Below are positions 9,879-18,766 of a stretch of 64,000 nucleotides of DNA, piece by piece. Each line of letters begins with the position of its first letter. Positions within the stretch are counted from its first letter, which is position 1. Position numbers and translations under genes: made by a program. The stretch comes from Chitinophaga sp. CF118 (lineage in GTDB: Bacteria > Bacteroidota > Bacteroidia > Chitinophagales > Chitinophagaceae): contig NZ_FOMK01000003.1 of the NCBI RefSeq assembly GCF_900112615.1, positions 496,001 to 560,000 on the forward strand, given 5' to 3'. The notes under the pieces are model-generated. The model searched no databases and was not told the origin of the DNA. It worked only from the letters and a program-made list of their open reading frames with translations.

Positions 9879-10697
9879 ATGCAACATCAGCTTTTACACG
9901 GAAAGAAGGGTATTATCTTCGGCGTACTCAACGAACAATCTATTGCCTGGGCGGTAGCGCGACAGGCAGTAGCAGAAGGTGCCACTATTGTATTAACCAA
10001 TACATTGGCAGCAGTCAAGATGGGCAATGTAAGGGAACTGGCGGAAAATATTGGTGCCGGGTTCTTTCCTGCAGATGCTACTAATATTGATGACCTGGAG
10101 GCATTGTTCGACTATTGCAGGGATGCATGGGATGGAAAGGTGGATTTTATTCTGCATGCTATTGCCATGAGTCCTAATATGCGCAAGAAACGCTCTTACA
10201 ATGATCTGAACTATCCAGATTTTATCCGCACTATTGATATCTCTGCACTTTCATTTCACCGTATCATGCAGGTGGCCGTCAAAAAAGATATGCTGAACAG
10301 ATATGCTTCTATTCTGGCAATTACCTTTATGGCTTCTATGCGCACATTCCCTGATTATGGCGATATGTCTCAGGCCAAAAGTGTATTGGAATCTATTGCA
10401 CGCAGCTTTGGATATCAGTTGGGCAAGTCGCACGCTGCCAGGGTGAATACCATCTGCCAGGGGCCTACTCCATCCACGGCCGCCAGGGGAGTACCAGGCT
10501 TTGATGAACTGAGTAAGTTTTCAGAAATGATGTCCCCGTTAGGAAATCCATCTGTTGAGGAATGTGCGGATTATATCATTACGTTATTCTCCGATTACAG
10601 TAGGAAAATAACAATGCAATGCCTCTATCATGACGGAGGATTTTCCGGAATGGGAATGAGTGGGGAGATAGCTGCTTTGTTGTCGGAAAAAGGATAA
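9879..10697 (+). CDS. FabI-like enoyl-ACP reductase (short-chain dehydrogenase family)
   Basis: A 272-residue protein with the FabI-type nucleotide loop (GVLNEQSIAW), the SMRTFPDY stretch and a Tyr-x6-Lys pair (Tyr160, Lys167) as in enoyl-ACP reductase FabI, which reduces trans-2-enoyl-ACP with NAD(P)H. The position equivalent to E. coli FabI Tyr146 is Phe150, a substitution in the second conserved tyrosine. The body is also divergent (MSPNMRKK in place of the usual APREQL-like stretch). Last gene of the biosynthetic operon, convergent with the htrA-type gene, with 9 bp between the stop codons. It may be a pathway-specific reductase of an unsaturated acyl or ketone intermediate. Confidence 0.82.
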   Translation: MQHQLLHGKKGIIFGVLNEQSIAWAVARQAVAEGATIVLTNTLAAVKMGNVRELAENIGAGFFPADATNIDDLEALFDYCRDAWDGKVDFILHAIAMSPNMRKKRSYNDLNYPDFIRTIDISALSFHRIMQVAVKKDMLNRYASILAITFMASMRTFPDYGDMSQAKSVLESIARSFGYQLGKSHAARVNTICQGPTPSTAARGVPGFDELSKFSEMMSPLGNPSVEECADYIITLFSDYSRKITMQCLYHDGGFSGMGMSGEIAALLSEKG

Positions 10698-10706
10698 ATG
10701 GCCTTC

Positions 10707-11651
10707 TTAATCCCCTCTTTCAACAGGTGTGATCCTGATCTCCAGTTTCTGACTTCCTCTGATAACATTAATATACTGGAATTGCCCTATTTTATCTTCT
10801 GTAAGGACTTTAAACAGCTGATCGCTGGTTTCAACCTGCCGGTCATTAAACGCATAAATGATGTCTCCGTCCAGCAAACCAGCTTTCATAGCAGGACCGT
10901 TCCTTTCCACTTTTGTTACAAATAGCGCCTGCTTGTTTTTTAAACCATGAATAGTTTTCAGCTTAGGCACAAGTTCTATCTGTTGCATGTTTACACCAAT
11001 ATAGGCTCTTCTAAATTTACCGAAACGGATCAGCTGGTTGGCAATTGATTTTGCTGTATTAATACTGATGGCGAAACAAAGCCCTTGCGCTCCCTTAATA
11101 ATGGCTGTATTTACTCCTATTATCTCACCGTCGCTGTTAATGAGCGGACCACCAGAGTTACCCGGATTTAACGCTGCATCCGTTTGAATCATGCCGTCCA
11201 TTGTTACACCACTTGTTCCCTGGAGTGAACGCCCCAATGCGCTAATTACTCCTGCGGTAACAGTATACTGGAATCCGAGAGGGTTGCCGATAGCTATTGC
11301 CATTTGCCCTACTTTTAACTCATCCGAATCGCCCAGTTTAGCTGGTTTATAATCCAGTGCATCTATTTTTAAAATAGCAAGATCTGTCAGCGGATCCTCT
11401 CCGGTCAATTCGGCTATAAAAGCCCTTCCATCTTCGAAAACAACCCTTAGCTGGTCTGCATTATGTACAACGTGACTATTAGTAAATAAATAGCCATCAG
11501 AAGAAAACAAAAAACCTGAACCTGTACCAGAGGGTGATAGTTTCTTTGTTTTATCGAAATTATATCTCTCGATTTTAACAACCGCAGAACTGACTTTTTC
11601 TGTGGCCTGTATGATAGTTTCTGAATAATTATCCATACCCTTTCTTATCAA
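10707..11651 (-). CDS. HtrA/DegP-like serine protease with one PDZ domain
   Basis: A 314-residue trypsin-fold protease with the S1C triad His60 (TNSHVV), Asp90 (LTDLAIL) and Ser166 (GNSGGPL), followed by one PDZ domain (about 220-310). HtrA proteases degrade or refold damaged proteins. Unlike most HtrA proteins, this one has no N-terminal signal peptide or membrane segment in the predicted reading, so it may act in the cytoplasm; a later start at Met6 would not change that. It is transcribed alone, against the biosynthetic operon. Confidence 0.9.
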   Translation of the reverse strand: MIRKGMDNYSETIIQATEKVSSAVVKIERYNFDKTKKLSPSGTGSGFLFSSDGYLFTNSHVVHNADQLRVVFEDGRAFIAELTGEDPLTDLAILKIDALDYKPAKLGDSDELKVGQMAIAIGNPLGFQYTVTAGVISALGRSLQGTSGVTMDGMIQTDAALNPGNSGGPLINSDGEIIGVNTAIIKGAQGLCFAISINTAKSIANQLIRFGKFRRAYIGVNMQQIELVPKLKTIHGLKNKQALFVTKVERNGPAMKAGLLDGDIIYAFNDRQVETSDQLFKVLTEDKIGQFQYINVIRGSQKLEIRITPVERGD

Positions 11652-11818
11652 AGAACTTACCCCATTATTATTGAAGACATACTGGCATATACAATGAAAA
11701 TATTTCGCCTAAATTGCATAAAGCTGTCTTAATGACAGAGGTTAGGATTACATTAAGCTTTGTTTATAATTATCTTCTGAAACAGATTAATTAACTTTAG
11801 CATAAACCCAGCATCCAT

Positions 11819-12712
11819 ATGAATAACAGCGAAATCAAAAAAGAAGATATCAAACAGGAAGTGTTTGACCTGTATGATGATTATGCCCATAACCGGTTAA
11901 GCAGGCGTGAGTTTATGGAAAAGCTCTCTGTATATGCAGTTGGAACTATTACCACAGCTTCACTAATGAGTTTTCTTATGCCCGATTACCAGAATCCCAT
12001 CCAGGTAAAGGCAGATGATCCTCGTCTGAAATCAGAATATATCCATTACAAATCCGAAAAAGGTGGCGGAACGATTAAGGCATTATTATCCAAACCGGCT
12101 GATGCAACTACGAAGCTGGGAGGTATTATCGTTGTTCATGAAAACCGCGGTTTAAATCCACATATTGAAGATGTTGCCAGGAGAGCAGCATTGGCTGGAT
12201 TTATATCCATAGCTCCCGATGCTTTAACGCCGTTAGGCGGTTATCCGGGTACGGATGATAAAGGTCGTGAGTTGCAGAGCAAAAGGGATAAAAATGAAAT
12301 GCTGGAAGATTTTATAGCAGCTTATGAATACCTGAAAAAACATAATGATTGTAATGGCAAAATAGGAGTTGTAGGTTTTTGCTTTGGTGGCTGGATAGCA
12401 AATATGATGGCCGTTCGGATACCAGACTTGTCTGCAGCTGTCCCGTTTTATGGTGGTCAGCCGCCAAAGGAACTTGTTCCACAAATAAAAGCGCCACTTC
12501 TTTTGCATTATGCGGAACTGGATACTCATGTCAATGAAGGGTGGCCGGCGTATGAAAGTGCTTTGAAAGAGAATAACAAAGAATACACTGCTTATATTTA
12601 TCCCGGTGTAAATCATGGGTTTCATAACGATACTACTCCCCGTTATGACAAAGCAGCTGCGGAGCTTGCCTGGAAACGTACAATTGAATTTTTTAACGGA
12701 AAACTCAGGTGA
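11819..12712 (+). CDS. dienelactone hydrolase family protein with Tat-like leader
   Basis: A 297-residue alpha/beta hydrolase of the dienelactone hydrolase family. The nucleophile is Cys188 in GFCFGGW, the acid is the Asp of AELDTHV and the base is the His of GVNHGFH. The N-terminus has a twin-arginine-like stretch, [10 protein letters not shown] at 27-36, then a hydrophobic segment (about 38-52), which suggests export by the Tat route; related proteins of this type are often annotated as secreted carboxymethylenebutenolidases. The substrate is unknown. A strong inverted repeat follows the stop codon. Confidence 0.88.
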   Translation: MNNSEIKKEDIKQEVFDLYDDYAHNRLSRREFMEKLSVYAVGTITTASLMSFLMPDYQNPIQVKADDPRLKSEYIHYKSEKGGGTIKALLSKPADATTKLGGIIVVHENRGLNPHIEDVARRAALAGFISIAPDALTPLGGYPGTDDKGRELQSKRDKNEMLEDFIAAYEYLKKHNDCNGKIGVVGFCFGGWIANMMAVRIPDLSAAVPFYGGQPPKELVPQIKAPLLLHYAELDTHVNEGWPAYESALKENNKEYTAYIYPGVNHGFHNDTTPRYDKAAAELAWKRTIEFFNGKLR

Positions 12713-12716
12713 GAGT

Positions 12717-12767
12717 AAGGGGCTGACTAATCTCAACGCCTTCATTTTAGTTTTTAGTCAGCCCCTT
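12717..12767. terminator. bidirectional terminator hairpin
   Basis: Perfect 14-bp arms at 12717-12730 and 12754-12767 (core ggggctgacta) with a 23-nt loop. It lies between two convergent stop codons (12712 and 12771) and most likely ends both transcripts. Confidence 0.75.
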
Positions 12768-12770
12768 GGT

Positions 12771-13301
12771 CTAGAATAATTTCTCTTCCGGTGGTTTTAC
12801 TCCTGCCAAACGGAGATAAACTGTAGTCTGACCTCTATGGTGAGTCTGGTGTTCGAATCCCTTTGCCAAAGCCATTTTTTTACTCATATCAAAGTGATCA
12901 AAAAGTTTCACATGCTCACCCAACTGAGCAGGAGTCATTTTCTTAATACTGTTGATTACATAATCATAGCTTTCCATCACTGTTTTTGTTACATTTTCTT
13001 TCGATTTATCGCCAGACTTTTCTAATTCTCCCTGGCCTACCGGACTTTTCTCTCCTATACCGGCAGCTATTAAACCATAATTTGCATCTGCCAAATGAAG
13101 CATCTGTTCAGCAAAAGAACGCATTTCAGGCGTCGGTTTCAGAGAGTAGCCAGACTCTGGCATTACATCAAGATATTCTTTTGTATAGGCTTTGGCTCTT
13201 TCCCATTCCTTTACTATTTCGTCAGTGGATTCCTGCGCCCGGGCCAGATTGATAAAACTAAAAATAAGGCATAGTGTGGCTAAAAAATGAATTGCTTTCA
13301 T
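12771..13301 (-). CDS. secreted DinB-superfamily protein
   Basis: A 176-residue protein with a signal peptide (cleavage likely after ARAQ, about residue 22). The mature part is a four-helix DinB-like bundle: the pattern HLADANY near 68 and HQTHHRGQ near 150 supplies the three histidines that bind a divalent metal in this superfamily. Many DinB-like proteins act as metal-dependent thiol transferases or have unknown roles. This is not the DNA polymerase DinB. The function of the secreted form is unknown. Confidence 0.83.
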   Translation of the reverse strand: MKAIHFLATLCLIFSFINLARAQESTDEIVKEWERAKAYTKEYLDVMPESGYSLKPTPEMRSFAEQMLHLADANYGLIAAGIGEKSPVGQGELEKSGDKSKENVTKTVMESYDYVINSIKKMTPAQLGEHVKLFDHFDMSKKMALAKGFEHQTHHRGQTTVYLRLAGVKPPEEKLF

Positions 13302-13559
13302 AACGTTTTTTTAAGTGATTTACTATTATCGAAAACATTAAACAAAATAATAGGCTAATAGTTCTGATAATTGACATTTATTAAAAAAAATAATACCTGA
13401 TATGCCACCAGGATAAATCAATTAATAGTCGGTAAATTACACGGCTTCAAAGACGTATTTGTATCATTGATCCAATTTAACATTCCTTAAGCAACATGCC
13501 GGGTTAACCTTGCTCTTCCAGGAAGATCTAACACTCCGGACTATAAAAATTGTATTTAC

Positions 13560-14468
13560 ATGAGAATAATAGCCTGCCTTTTACCAGGTATTTTCCTTAC
13601 GGTTTTCACAAATACTACACAGGCCCAAAGCAAAAAAGACCTGCCTCCTTCCAATAGCTGGGCAGTAGTGCCGGTAACAGCAGATGGAATATTGAATGAA
13701 TGGAAAACGCCACTGGAATATTTTGATGACAAGTCCCACCTTGCTTACGAGATATCTAACGACTCAACTAACCTGTATGTGGCTATCAGCACAATGGACG
13801 ATGCCACACAAGTAAACATTATGCGGGCGGGTATTAGCCTGGGTGTTAATATAAAAGGTAAGAAGAAAATAAATACAGCCGTTACCTACCCGCAGATAGA
13901 TGGAAGTGTCCTTTTTGCGCAGCGCCGGCATAACGGTAATAGCGCAGGGGGAGATAATGGCGATGATAACATAAACGGCCCTTCAAGGCAGTTCAGGCAA
14001 AGACCTGGTGATGTCTATAGCAGACTGGAACCTTATATGGGGAAAGCCGGTGTAAAAGGAATTACAGGACTGCCGGATGGAACTGTGGATGTAACACAGC
14101 ATAGAACAGGTATTGCTGCCGCACTCTATCTCGGAAAAGATACACTGAATGTAGAATTGGTGATACCATTGGCAAAACTTGGATTAACTCCCGCTTATGC
14201 AAAAATGGTCGCCTATAGCATTACCGTAAATCAGGATAACCAGTATGGCGGCTCGGGCAATAATAACCGGGGTGGAACGCGGGGTGGCGGCATGGGCGGT
14301 CTGGGATTCGGTATAGGCGTGGGTGGCGGTATGGGAGGCATAGGCACCGGTTTTGGTATGAATATGGGTGGTTTCGGAGGACGCCGGTCTATGAACGGAA
14401 ATGAAAGGAATAAGAAAAGCACTATAAGAATAAAACAGATATTGGCAAAAGATAAGGTTGTACCATAA
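13560..14468 (+). CDS. secreted protein with CBM9/DOMON-like domain and Gly-rich tail
   Basis: A 302-residue protein with a signal peptide (to about TTQAQ, residue 22). Residues 35-105 (DGILNEW, then YEISNDSTNLYVAI) match the beta-sandwich pattern of carbohydrate-binding family 9-like domains found on Bacteroidota surface proteins. Residues about 230-285 are a Gly/Met/Asn-rich segment with repeated GGGMGG and GFG motifs, ending in a basic tail. No catalytic motif is seen. The ligand is unknown. The gene stands alone, convergent with the GNAT gene 24 bp away. Confidence 0.65.
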   Translation: MRIIACLLPGIFLTVFTNTTQAQSKKDLPPSNSWAVVPVTADGILNEWKTPLEYFDDKSHLAYEISNDSTNLYVAISTMDDATQVNIMRAGISLGVNIKGKKKINTAVTYPQIDGSVLFAQRRHNGNSAGGDNGDDNINGPSRQFRQRPGDVYSRLEPYMGKAGVKGITGLPDGTVDVTQHRTGIAAALYLGKDTLNVELVIPLAKLGLTPAYAKMVAYSITVNQDNQYGGSGNNNRGGTRGGGMGGLGFGIGVGGGMGGIGTGFGMNMGGFGGRRSMNGNERNKKSTIRIKQILAKDKVVP

Positions 14469-14492
14469 AAAGGTGCAATCTTATTTTTCAAA

Positions 14493-15071
14493 TTATTCCC
14501 TTTTCAGGCAATACCATTTTCTATCTGAAGATGAAAATTCATTATAAATACTAAACCCTAGCTTTTGATACCATAACATGGTTTTAAAAACTCTTGCTTC
14601 TACATACATAGGTCTTTGTTTTAAACGACTATCATCAATAAGATCCATCATCAATGTTGTACCTATTCCCTGATTGCCATAAGCGGGATCTGTTCCTATC
14701 ATCCATATATAATAGAAAGATATTTTAGGGTGCACCTTTTTTAATTCAGCTTCTCTCTTTAATGCTTTTATCGCATTGTAGAAACCAGTGCAGGTAATTA
14801 ACAGTTTTATATCCCATAGAATGGTCTTGAGAGTTGTTTTCCTGGTATCCGGAAATATTATTAAAGCAGTAGAATTTTTATCGTCCGATAAATAAACCGA
14901 TCCAAAGGAATAACTATAATCGAAGGAATATTCCATCAACCGTTTAATCCTATTCATCCTTTTTTTATCCTGGATAACCGTCTCATTTATGGTTTCACTA
15001 TCATTATACGCTTTTGAAAGTATATTAACCACAATATCCTTATCATTATATTGAGCTTTTAGCATAGGCAA
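14493..15071 (-). CDS. GNAT family N-acetyltransferase
   Basis: A 192-residue protein. Motif A of the acetyl-CoA-binding fold is seen as GTDPAYGNQGIGTTLM near residues 127-142 (Q-x-x-G-x-G/A type), with the following helix and a C-terminal beta strand (YQKLGFSIYNEF). The N-terminal half is divergent. The substrate is not predictable. Confidence 0.85.
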   Translation of the reverse strand: MPMLKAQYNDKDIVVNILSKAYNDSETINETVIQDKKRMNRIKRLMEYSFDYSYSFGSVYLSDDKNSTALIIFPDTRKTTLKTILWDIKLLITCTGFYNAIKALKREAELKKVHPKISFYYIWMIGTDPAYGNQGIGTTLMMDLIDDSRLKQRPMYVEARVFKTMLWYQKLGFSIYNEFSSSDRKWYCLKRE

Positions 15072-15239
15072 TACTACAAACAGTTTTTCATATACCTAAA
15101 AAAGAGACATCAAAATCTATTATTTTACGCAATAGGTTAGGGGGTAAAATGTTTCAGCCCTTTGGAAAAGTGAGCTATATATGTTGTGAAAGGTTTGATA
15201 ATCAGAAAATGTTGTTTGAATTCGTAAATTGTTACACGT

Positions 15240-15716
15240 ATGATGGAAGAAATAACGTACTCACAGGTGACCCTGCATGATCTGCCTGCCGTTGTAAATT
15301 TGAGGCTGATTTTTGCCGGTGAATTTACAGGTCCGCAGGCACCGGAGTTCATTGAACTGTTTAAACAACGTAACAAAGAATACCTGGAAAAGGCAATATC
15401 AGACCATTCTTTTATCGCTTATCTGGCAAAATGTGGTAATGAGATCGCAGGTATCGGAGCAATGATTTTCAGGGCGCAACCTCCAGGTTTTAAAAACCTT
15501 TCCGGGAAGGTAGGTTATGTGATGAATATGTATACATTTCCAGACTATCGCCGTCGTGGAATTTGCTCCGCTATATTAAAGCTGTTGATAGATGAGGCTT
15601 ATCGTATGGGTATTACGGCCTTTGAGTTGCATGCTTCAGAAGCAGGAGAGTCCGTTTATATAAAAAATGAATTCCTGAAGCACGGAGAACCGACTTACAG
15701 AAGGTTTATTAAGTAA
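15240..15716 (+). CDS. GNAT family N-acetyltransferase
   Basis: A 158-residue GNAT protein: PDYRRRGICSAIL near residues 98-110 is the acetyl-CoA pyrophosphate loop, and the C-terminal ELHASEAGESVYIKNEF stretch is typical. Many short Bacteroidota GNATs of this type act on small amines or antibiotics, but nothing here fixes a substrate. It is divergent from the neighbouring GNAT and not clearly its duplicate. Confidence 0.86.
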   Translation: MMEEITYSQVTLHDLPAVVNLRLIFAGEFTGPQAPEFIELFKQRNKEYLEKAISDHSFIAYLAKCGNEIAGIGAMIFRAQPPGFKNLSGKVGYVMNMYTFPDYRRRGICSAILKLLIDEAYRMGITAFELHASEAGESVYIKNEFLKHGEPTYRRFIK

Positions 15717-15786
15717 CGGATCATCATATTAAAGTTTTAATGTGCTGGTTTCTTTTCTTAAATTGAGCCATATTTAATCGTTCAAA

Positions 15787-16590
15787 ATGTCTAAAATCGT
15801 TCTTATTACAGGTGCATCAACAGGTTTAGGTGCAGCTATTGCTACTTATTTATCGGCCAAAGGACATATCGCATATGGAGTGTCAAGGAACATACAGCAG
15901 GAGGGACAGCCGTTTCGTACCCTTAAAATGGATGTTGGCGACGAATCAAGTATTAAGCAAGCCGTACAAACTATTATTAAGGAACACGGACGTATAGACG
16001 TGGTAATTAATAACGCCGGATTAGGCCTTATTGGACCTGTTGAATATCTGTCTATACCCGATGTAATGAAAATAATAGATACCAATGTTCTCGGTGTGTT
16101 ACGTACTACCCAGGCGGTATTACCATTTATGCGTCAACAGAAATCCGGTCTGATTATTAACATCAGCTCAATAGCTGCAGAAAATGGTTTGCCTTACAGA
16201 GCGATCTATAGTGCCAGTAAAGCAGGTGTTGATAGAATGACAGAGGCTCTGCGTGTAGAACTGGCACCATTTGGTGTTCAGGCTTGTTATGTTCAACCTG
16301 GAGGTGTTTATACTAACATTAATAATAATCGCATTAATACAGTGTTACCAGCAGGTTCAGAATATAAAGAAAGTTGGGACAGATGTTTTAATATCATTCA
16401 GGATAGCGTAAGTAAGGGATTATCCACCGATGCCTTTGGTCCATTAATTGAAAAGATCATCAATACACCCAGGGTAAAGCGTTGCTATAGGATTGGTAAG
16501 CCGATAGAGAAATTATCGGTTTTCCTGAAAAAACTACTTCCGGCTCACGTTTTTGAAAAAATGATTAGTAATCATTATCAGATACGTTAG
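15787..16590 (+). CDS. short-chain dehydrogenase/reductase
   Basis: A 267-residue classical SDR: NAD(P) loop TGASTGLGAAIA at 7-18, NNAG near 76, catalytic Ser in NISSIAAENG near 128 and Tyr-x3-Lys in YSASKAG near 141-147. It oxidises or reduces an unknown alcohol/ketone. The gene ends 21 bp before a very strong terminator and is probably transcribed alone or with the preceding GNAT gene (71 bp upstream). Confidence 0.9.
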   Translation: MSKIVLITGASTGLGAAIATYLSAKGHIAYGVSRNIQQEGQPFRTLKMDVGDESSIKQAVQTIIKEHGRIDVVINNAGLGLIGPVEYLSIPDVMKIIDTNVLGVLRTTQAVLPFMRQQKSGLIINISSIAAENGLPYRAIYSASKAGVDRMTEALRVELAPFGVQACYVQPGGVYTNINNNRINTVLPAGSEYKESWDRCFNIIQDSVSKGLSTDAFGPLIEKIINTPRVKRCYRIGKPIEKLSVFLKKLLPAHVFEKMISNHYQIR

Positions 16591-16611
16591 GCTTCAAAGC
16601 TTTGAAATAAT

Positions 16612-16655
16612 AAAAACGCAGGATAAAAATGATATCATTTTTATCCTGCGTTTTT
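16612..16655 (+). terminator. strong rho-independent terminator
   Basis: Perfect 22-bp arms (16612-16633 and 16634-16655) with no unpaired loop, A-rich on the left and ending in a T-run of six, directly after the SDR gene. It can work in both directions. Confidence 0.85.
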
Positions 16656-17015
16656 TATTGTAAAAAACGTTCGTGTGTCTTTTTAGGGTGTTCGTGCTGG
16701 TTTTTTGTGATGCCCATGTAGGTTTCCTAAATAGGAAATGAATGAATGCTTATATTGCAATTACAATCATTTCATTCATCATTAAACCCATTCATAATGA
16801 AAAAGACCCGAAATAAAATGTTTCTCTTGAAGGTAAGTTGATAGCAAGTTCGTAGTGTGTTCGTAGTTGCATCACACCTGTAACACTCCTTGAACATACA
16901 TTGAACACTCTTTGAACACAAACAGCTGTTCAAACAGGGCTCAATTTGTTATTTATGTGCGCTTAAACCCCAATCTCACTATTACGGCAGGATTGTGTTG
17001 GTCTGGTTATATCAA
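16656..17015. other. intergenic region without a gene
   Basis: About 360 bp between the SDR terminator and the next stop codon. It contains several short near-repeats of ttgaaca/gaacac around 16890-16925. No ORF with coding character was found. Confidence 0.5.
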
Positions 17016-17312
17016 TCAGGATTTCGGTAACATTTCAAGCCCTTTCTTCAGGTCTTCTGCATTCATAACAGGAGACATTTCCACTTTAGCATTTAAGGTG
17101 CTAAAGAAGGGTTCTGCAATAGAAGGAATGTCTGATGGGTCTTTAAGGTCAAACACCATTATACAGGCTCTGCATCCATCCACAGCAAGAAAATAAGAGG
17201 CTTCCGGATGTATTTTTTCTATAGTAGCATTGATGGTCTTGCTGAGTGTGCCATTTTTGAGTGCTTGGTTGGACGCGGCTACATCCATCGTCACTTTTAA
17301 CATTGTACGCAT
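17016..17312 (-). CDS. conserved small protein of unknown function (DUF3303-like size)
   Basis: A 98-residue acidic protein with an alpha/beta pattern: MRTMLKVTMDV strand, a Lys-rich helix, YFLAVDGCRACIMVFDL strands and a C-terminal amphipathic helix (MNAEDLKKGLEML). The pattern fits a dimeric alpha-beta barrel protein of about 95-100 residues; similar short proteins are widespread in soil bacteria. No function is known to me. Transcribed alone. Confidence 0.7.
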   Translation of the reverse strand: MRTMLKVTMDVAASNQALKNGTLSKTINATIEKIHPEASYFLAVDGCRACIMVFDLKDPSDIPSIAEPFFSTLNAKVEMSPVMNAEDLKKGLEMLPKS

Positions 17313-17612
17313 GTTGTTGGGGTTTTGATTTTTAAAGCGTCTGTAAACCAGATCGCTTTAAGATATACAAGCTGGTAAATCCTTTTGTTTTTAAAAGAGG
17401 GAGAATTGTACCGTTCTGATATTAAATTCCCGGAGTTTAGGATTATTAACCCGTATAATGATTGAGACCGGCAACCCCTACAATTGTATCTATACAAGTG
17501 GGAATTCCGGTAATGTCAACTACAAATATGTCTGGGCCAGTCTTTACGACAAGGCTTTTATTTACTGCAAATAAAAGCAGGCGGAAGCGCATTTAGAGAG
17601 AAGCAGATCAAA
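17313..17612. other. intergenic region without a gene
   Basis: A 300-bp spacer between two minus-strand genes. Short ORFs here have no coding character. It should hold the promoter of the 98-residue gene; no clear element was found. Confidence 0.4.
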
Positions 17613-18272
17613 CTATAGACGTATAGTTGCTTTGGTACGATTCATATCGATAACAATAAATAATATAAGAATACTGATGATAGCAGAAAAGTAACACCAT
17701 ACAGATATGAGGTATTCTGTATAAAAGATCTTGGTTGTTATATAGGTAAGGAGTACTGCTAAACCTAATAACCTAAGACTTTTAATACTTGAAATAATTG
17801 GAGGAATAACTGTAGGGATAAAGTATAATATACCACTATACTTAGCAGGTGCAAAAGGAAAATACAGAATGTAGTCAATATGGTAGCACTCTATATTCGC
17901 ACTTACCTTGTAAAATAGCAAACAGTAAGAAAGGTATAGAGCAATCAGAATACCAATCCCTGATATTACAGTGTATATTTTCTTTCGCAGAGGTTCTTTT
18001 TCTAATAGCCCTATGGAGAGTGGTACTATTACCGGCCAGATCACTTGTGCAAAGATTAAAAAAGCATAAACAGCTGGCTGCTTAAGAAAGTGGATACCGG
18101 GATGAGATGCACTTAACCACACTATGCCTTCTGCAAATTGCTGAACGCAAAAAAGTAAAGGTATGCATGACAACAGGTATTGTGGTTTTGTTGTTGATTT
18201 TTTTATAGCGATGATGCCGATAGTTAAAAGGACAGCACTGGCCCCGAAACTTGCGGTTGCTGAAAAACACAT
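17613..18272 (-). CDS. integral membrane protein, DUF6629-like
   Basis: A 219-residue protein with about seven hydrophobic segments, starting MCFSATASFGA, which is the characteristic opening of the DUF6629 family. The Gln-Gln-Phe-Ala-Glu-Gly and Trp-Leu stretch near residue 45 also fits. No function is known. The last residues are basic. Confidence 0.8.
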   Translation of the reverse strand: MCFSATASFGASAVLLTIGIIAIKKSTTKPQYLLSCIPLLFCVQQFAEGIVWLSASHPGIHFLKQPAVYAFLIFAQVIWPVIVPLSIGLLEKEPLRKKIYTVISGIGILIALYLSYCLLFYKVSANIECYHIDYILYFPFAPAKYSGILYFIPTVIPPIISSIKSLRLLGLAVLLTYITTKIFYTEYLISVWCYFSAIISILILFIVIDMNRTKATIRL

Positions 18273-18461
18273 AAAAACAAAGCTATTGAAGTTTAGGAGG
18301 ATGAAAGATGATGAGAATCAATGAATCTGCGATGTGGATCATTGGAAGGCCATATAAGGTTTTCTGTTCGTAAGTACCCATTCACTGCAAATAGGGAGCT
18401 TAACCATTTGAATAGTTAATAATGTAATTTATTGGTAATCATAATGTAAGGACATTGTTCA

Positions 18462-18766
18462 GTAAAAGTGCAAGTTCAATAAATAATTGATTAAAGGGGC
18501 AGTCTGGGAATAAGAAGAAAGACTGGAATAGCGGGGGATTCAGGTGGGCAATTAAGGGCCTTAGCCATTTGACACACGATCGATATTGTTCAATCTATAT
18601 TCTAAAGCCCATACGCTTGACAATGTTAAATAGAATTACTACCAAATGGGTGCAGCCCGCAATTGTCCATCTGAATCCCCAACGATAATTACCCATCTGA
18701 ATCCCCAACGATAATTACCCACCTGAATCCCCAACGATAATTACCCACCAGAACCCCAGGCGATCC
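18462..18766. repeat. dispersed palindromic repeat, copy 1, with 26-bp tandem repeats
   Basis: Imperfect inverted arms at about 18534-18573 and 18640-18680 share a gattcaggtgggcaatt-type core and the ccatttg end. The 65-nt centre has no ORF. A shared tract (aattgatt etc.) precedes it from about 18462. Just right of the right arm a 26-bp unit (ctgaatccccaacgataatt core) is repeated at 18666-18691, 18692-18717 and 18718-18743, with a decayed fourth copy to 18766. A second copy of the whole element lies at 39650-39872. Both copies sit upstream of a susC-type gene. It may be a MITE or the leftover ends of an insertion sequence. Confidence 0.7.

Noticed and set aside
18666..18766. CRISPR-like array of 26-bp repeats
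   Set aside because: The units are directly adjacent without spacers and there are no cas genes; it is a simple tandem repeat.
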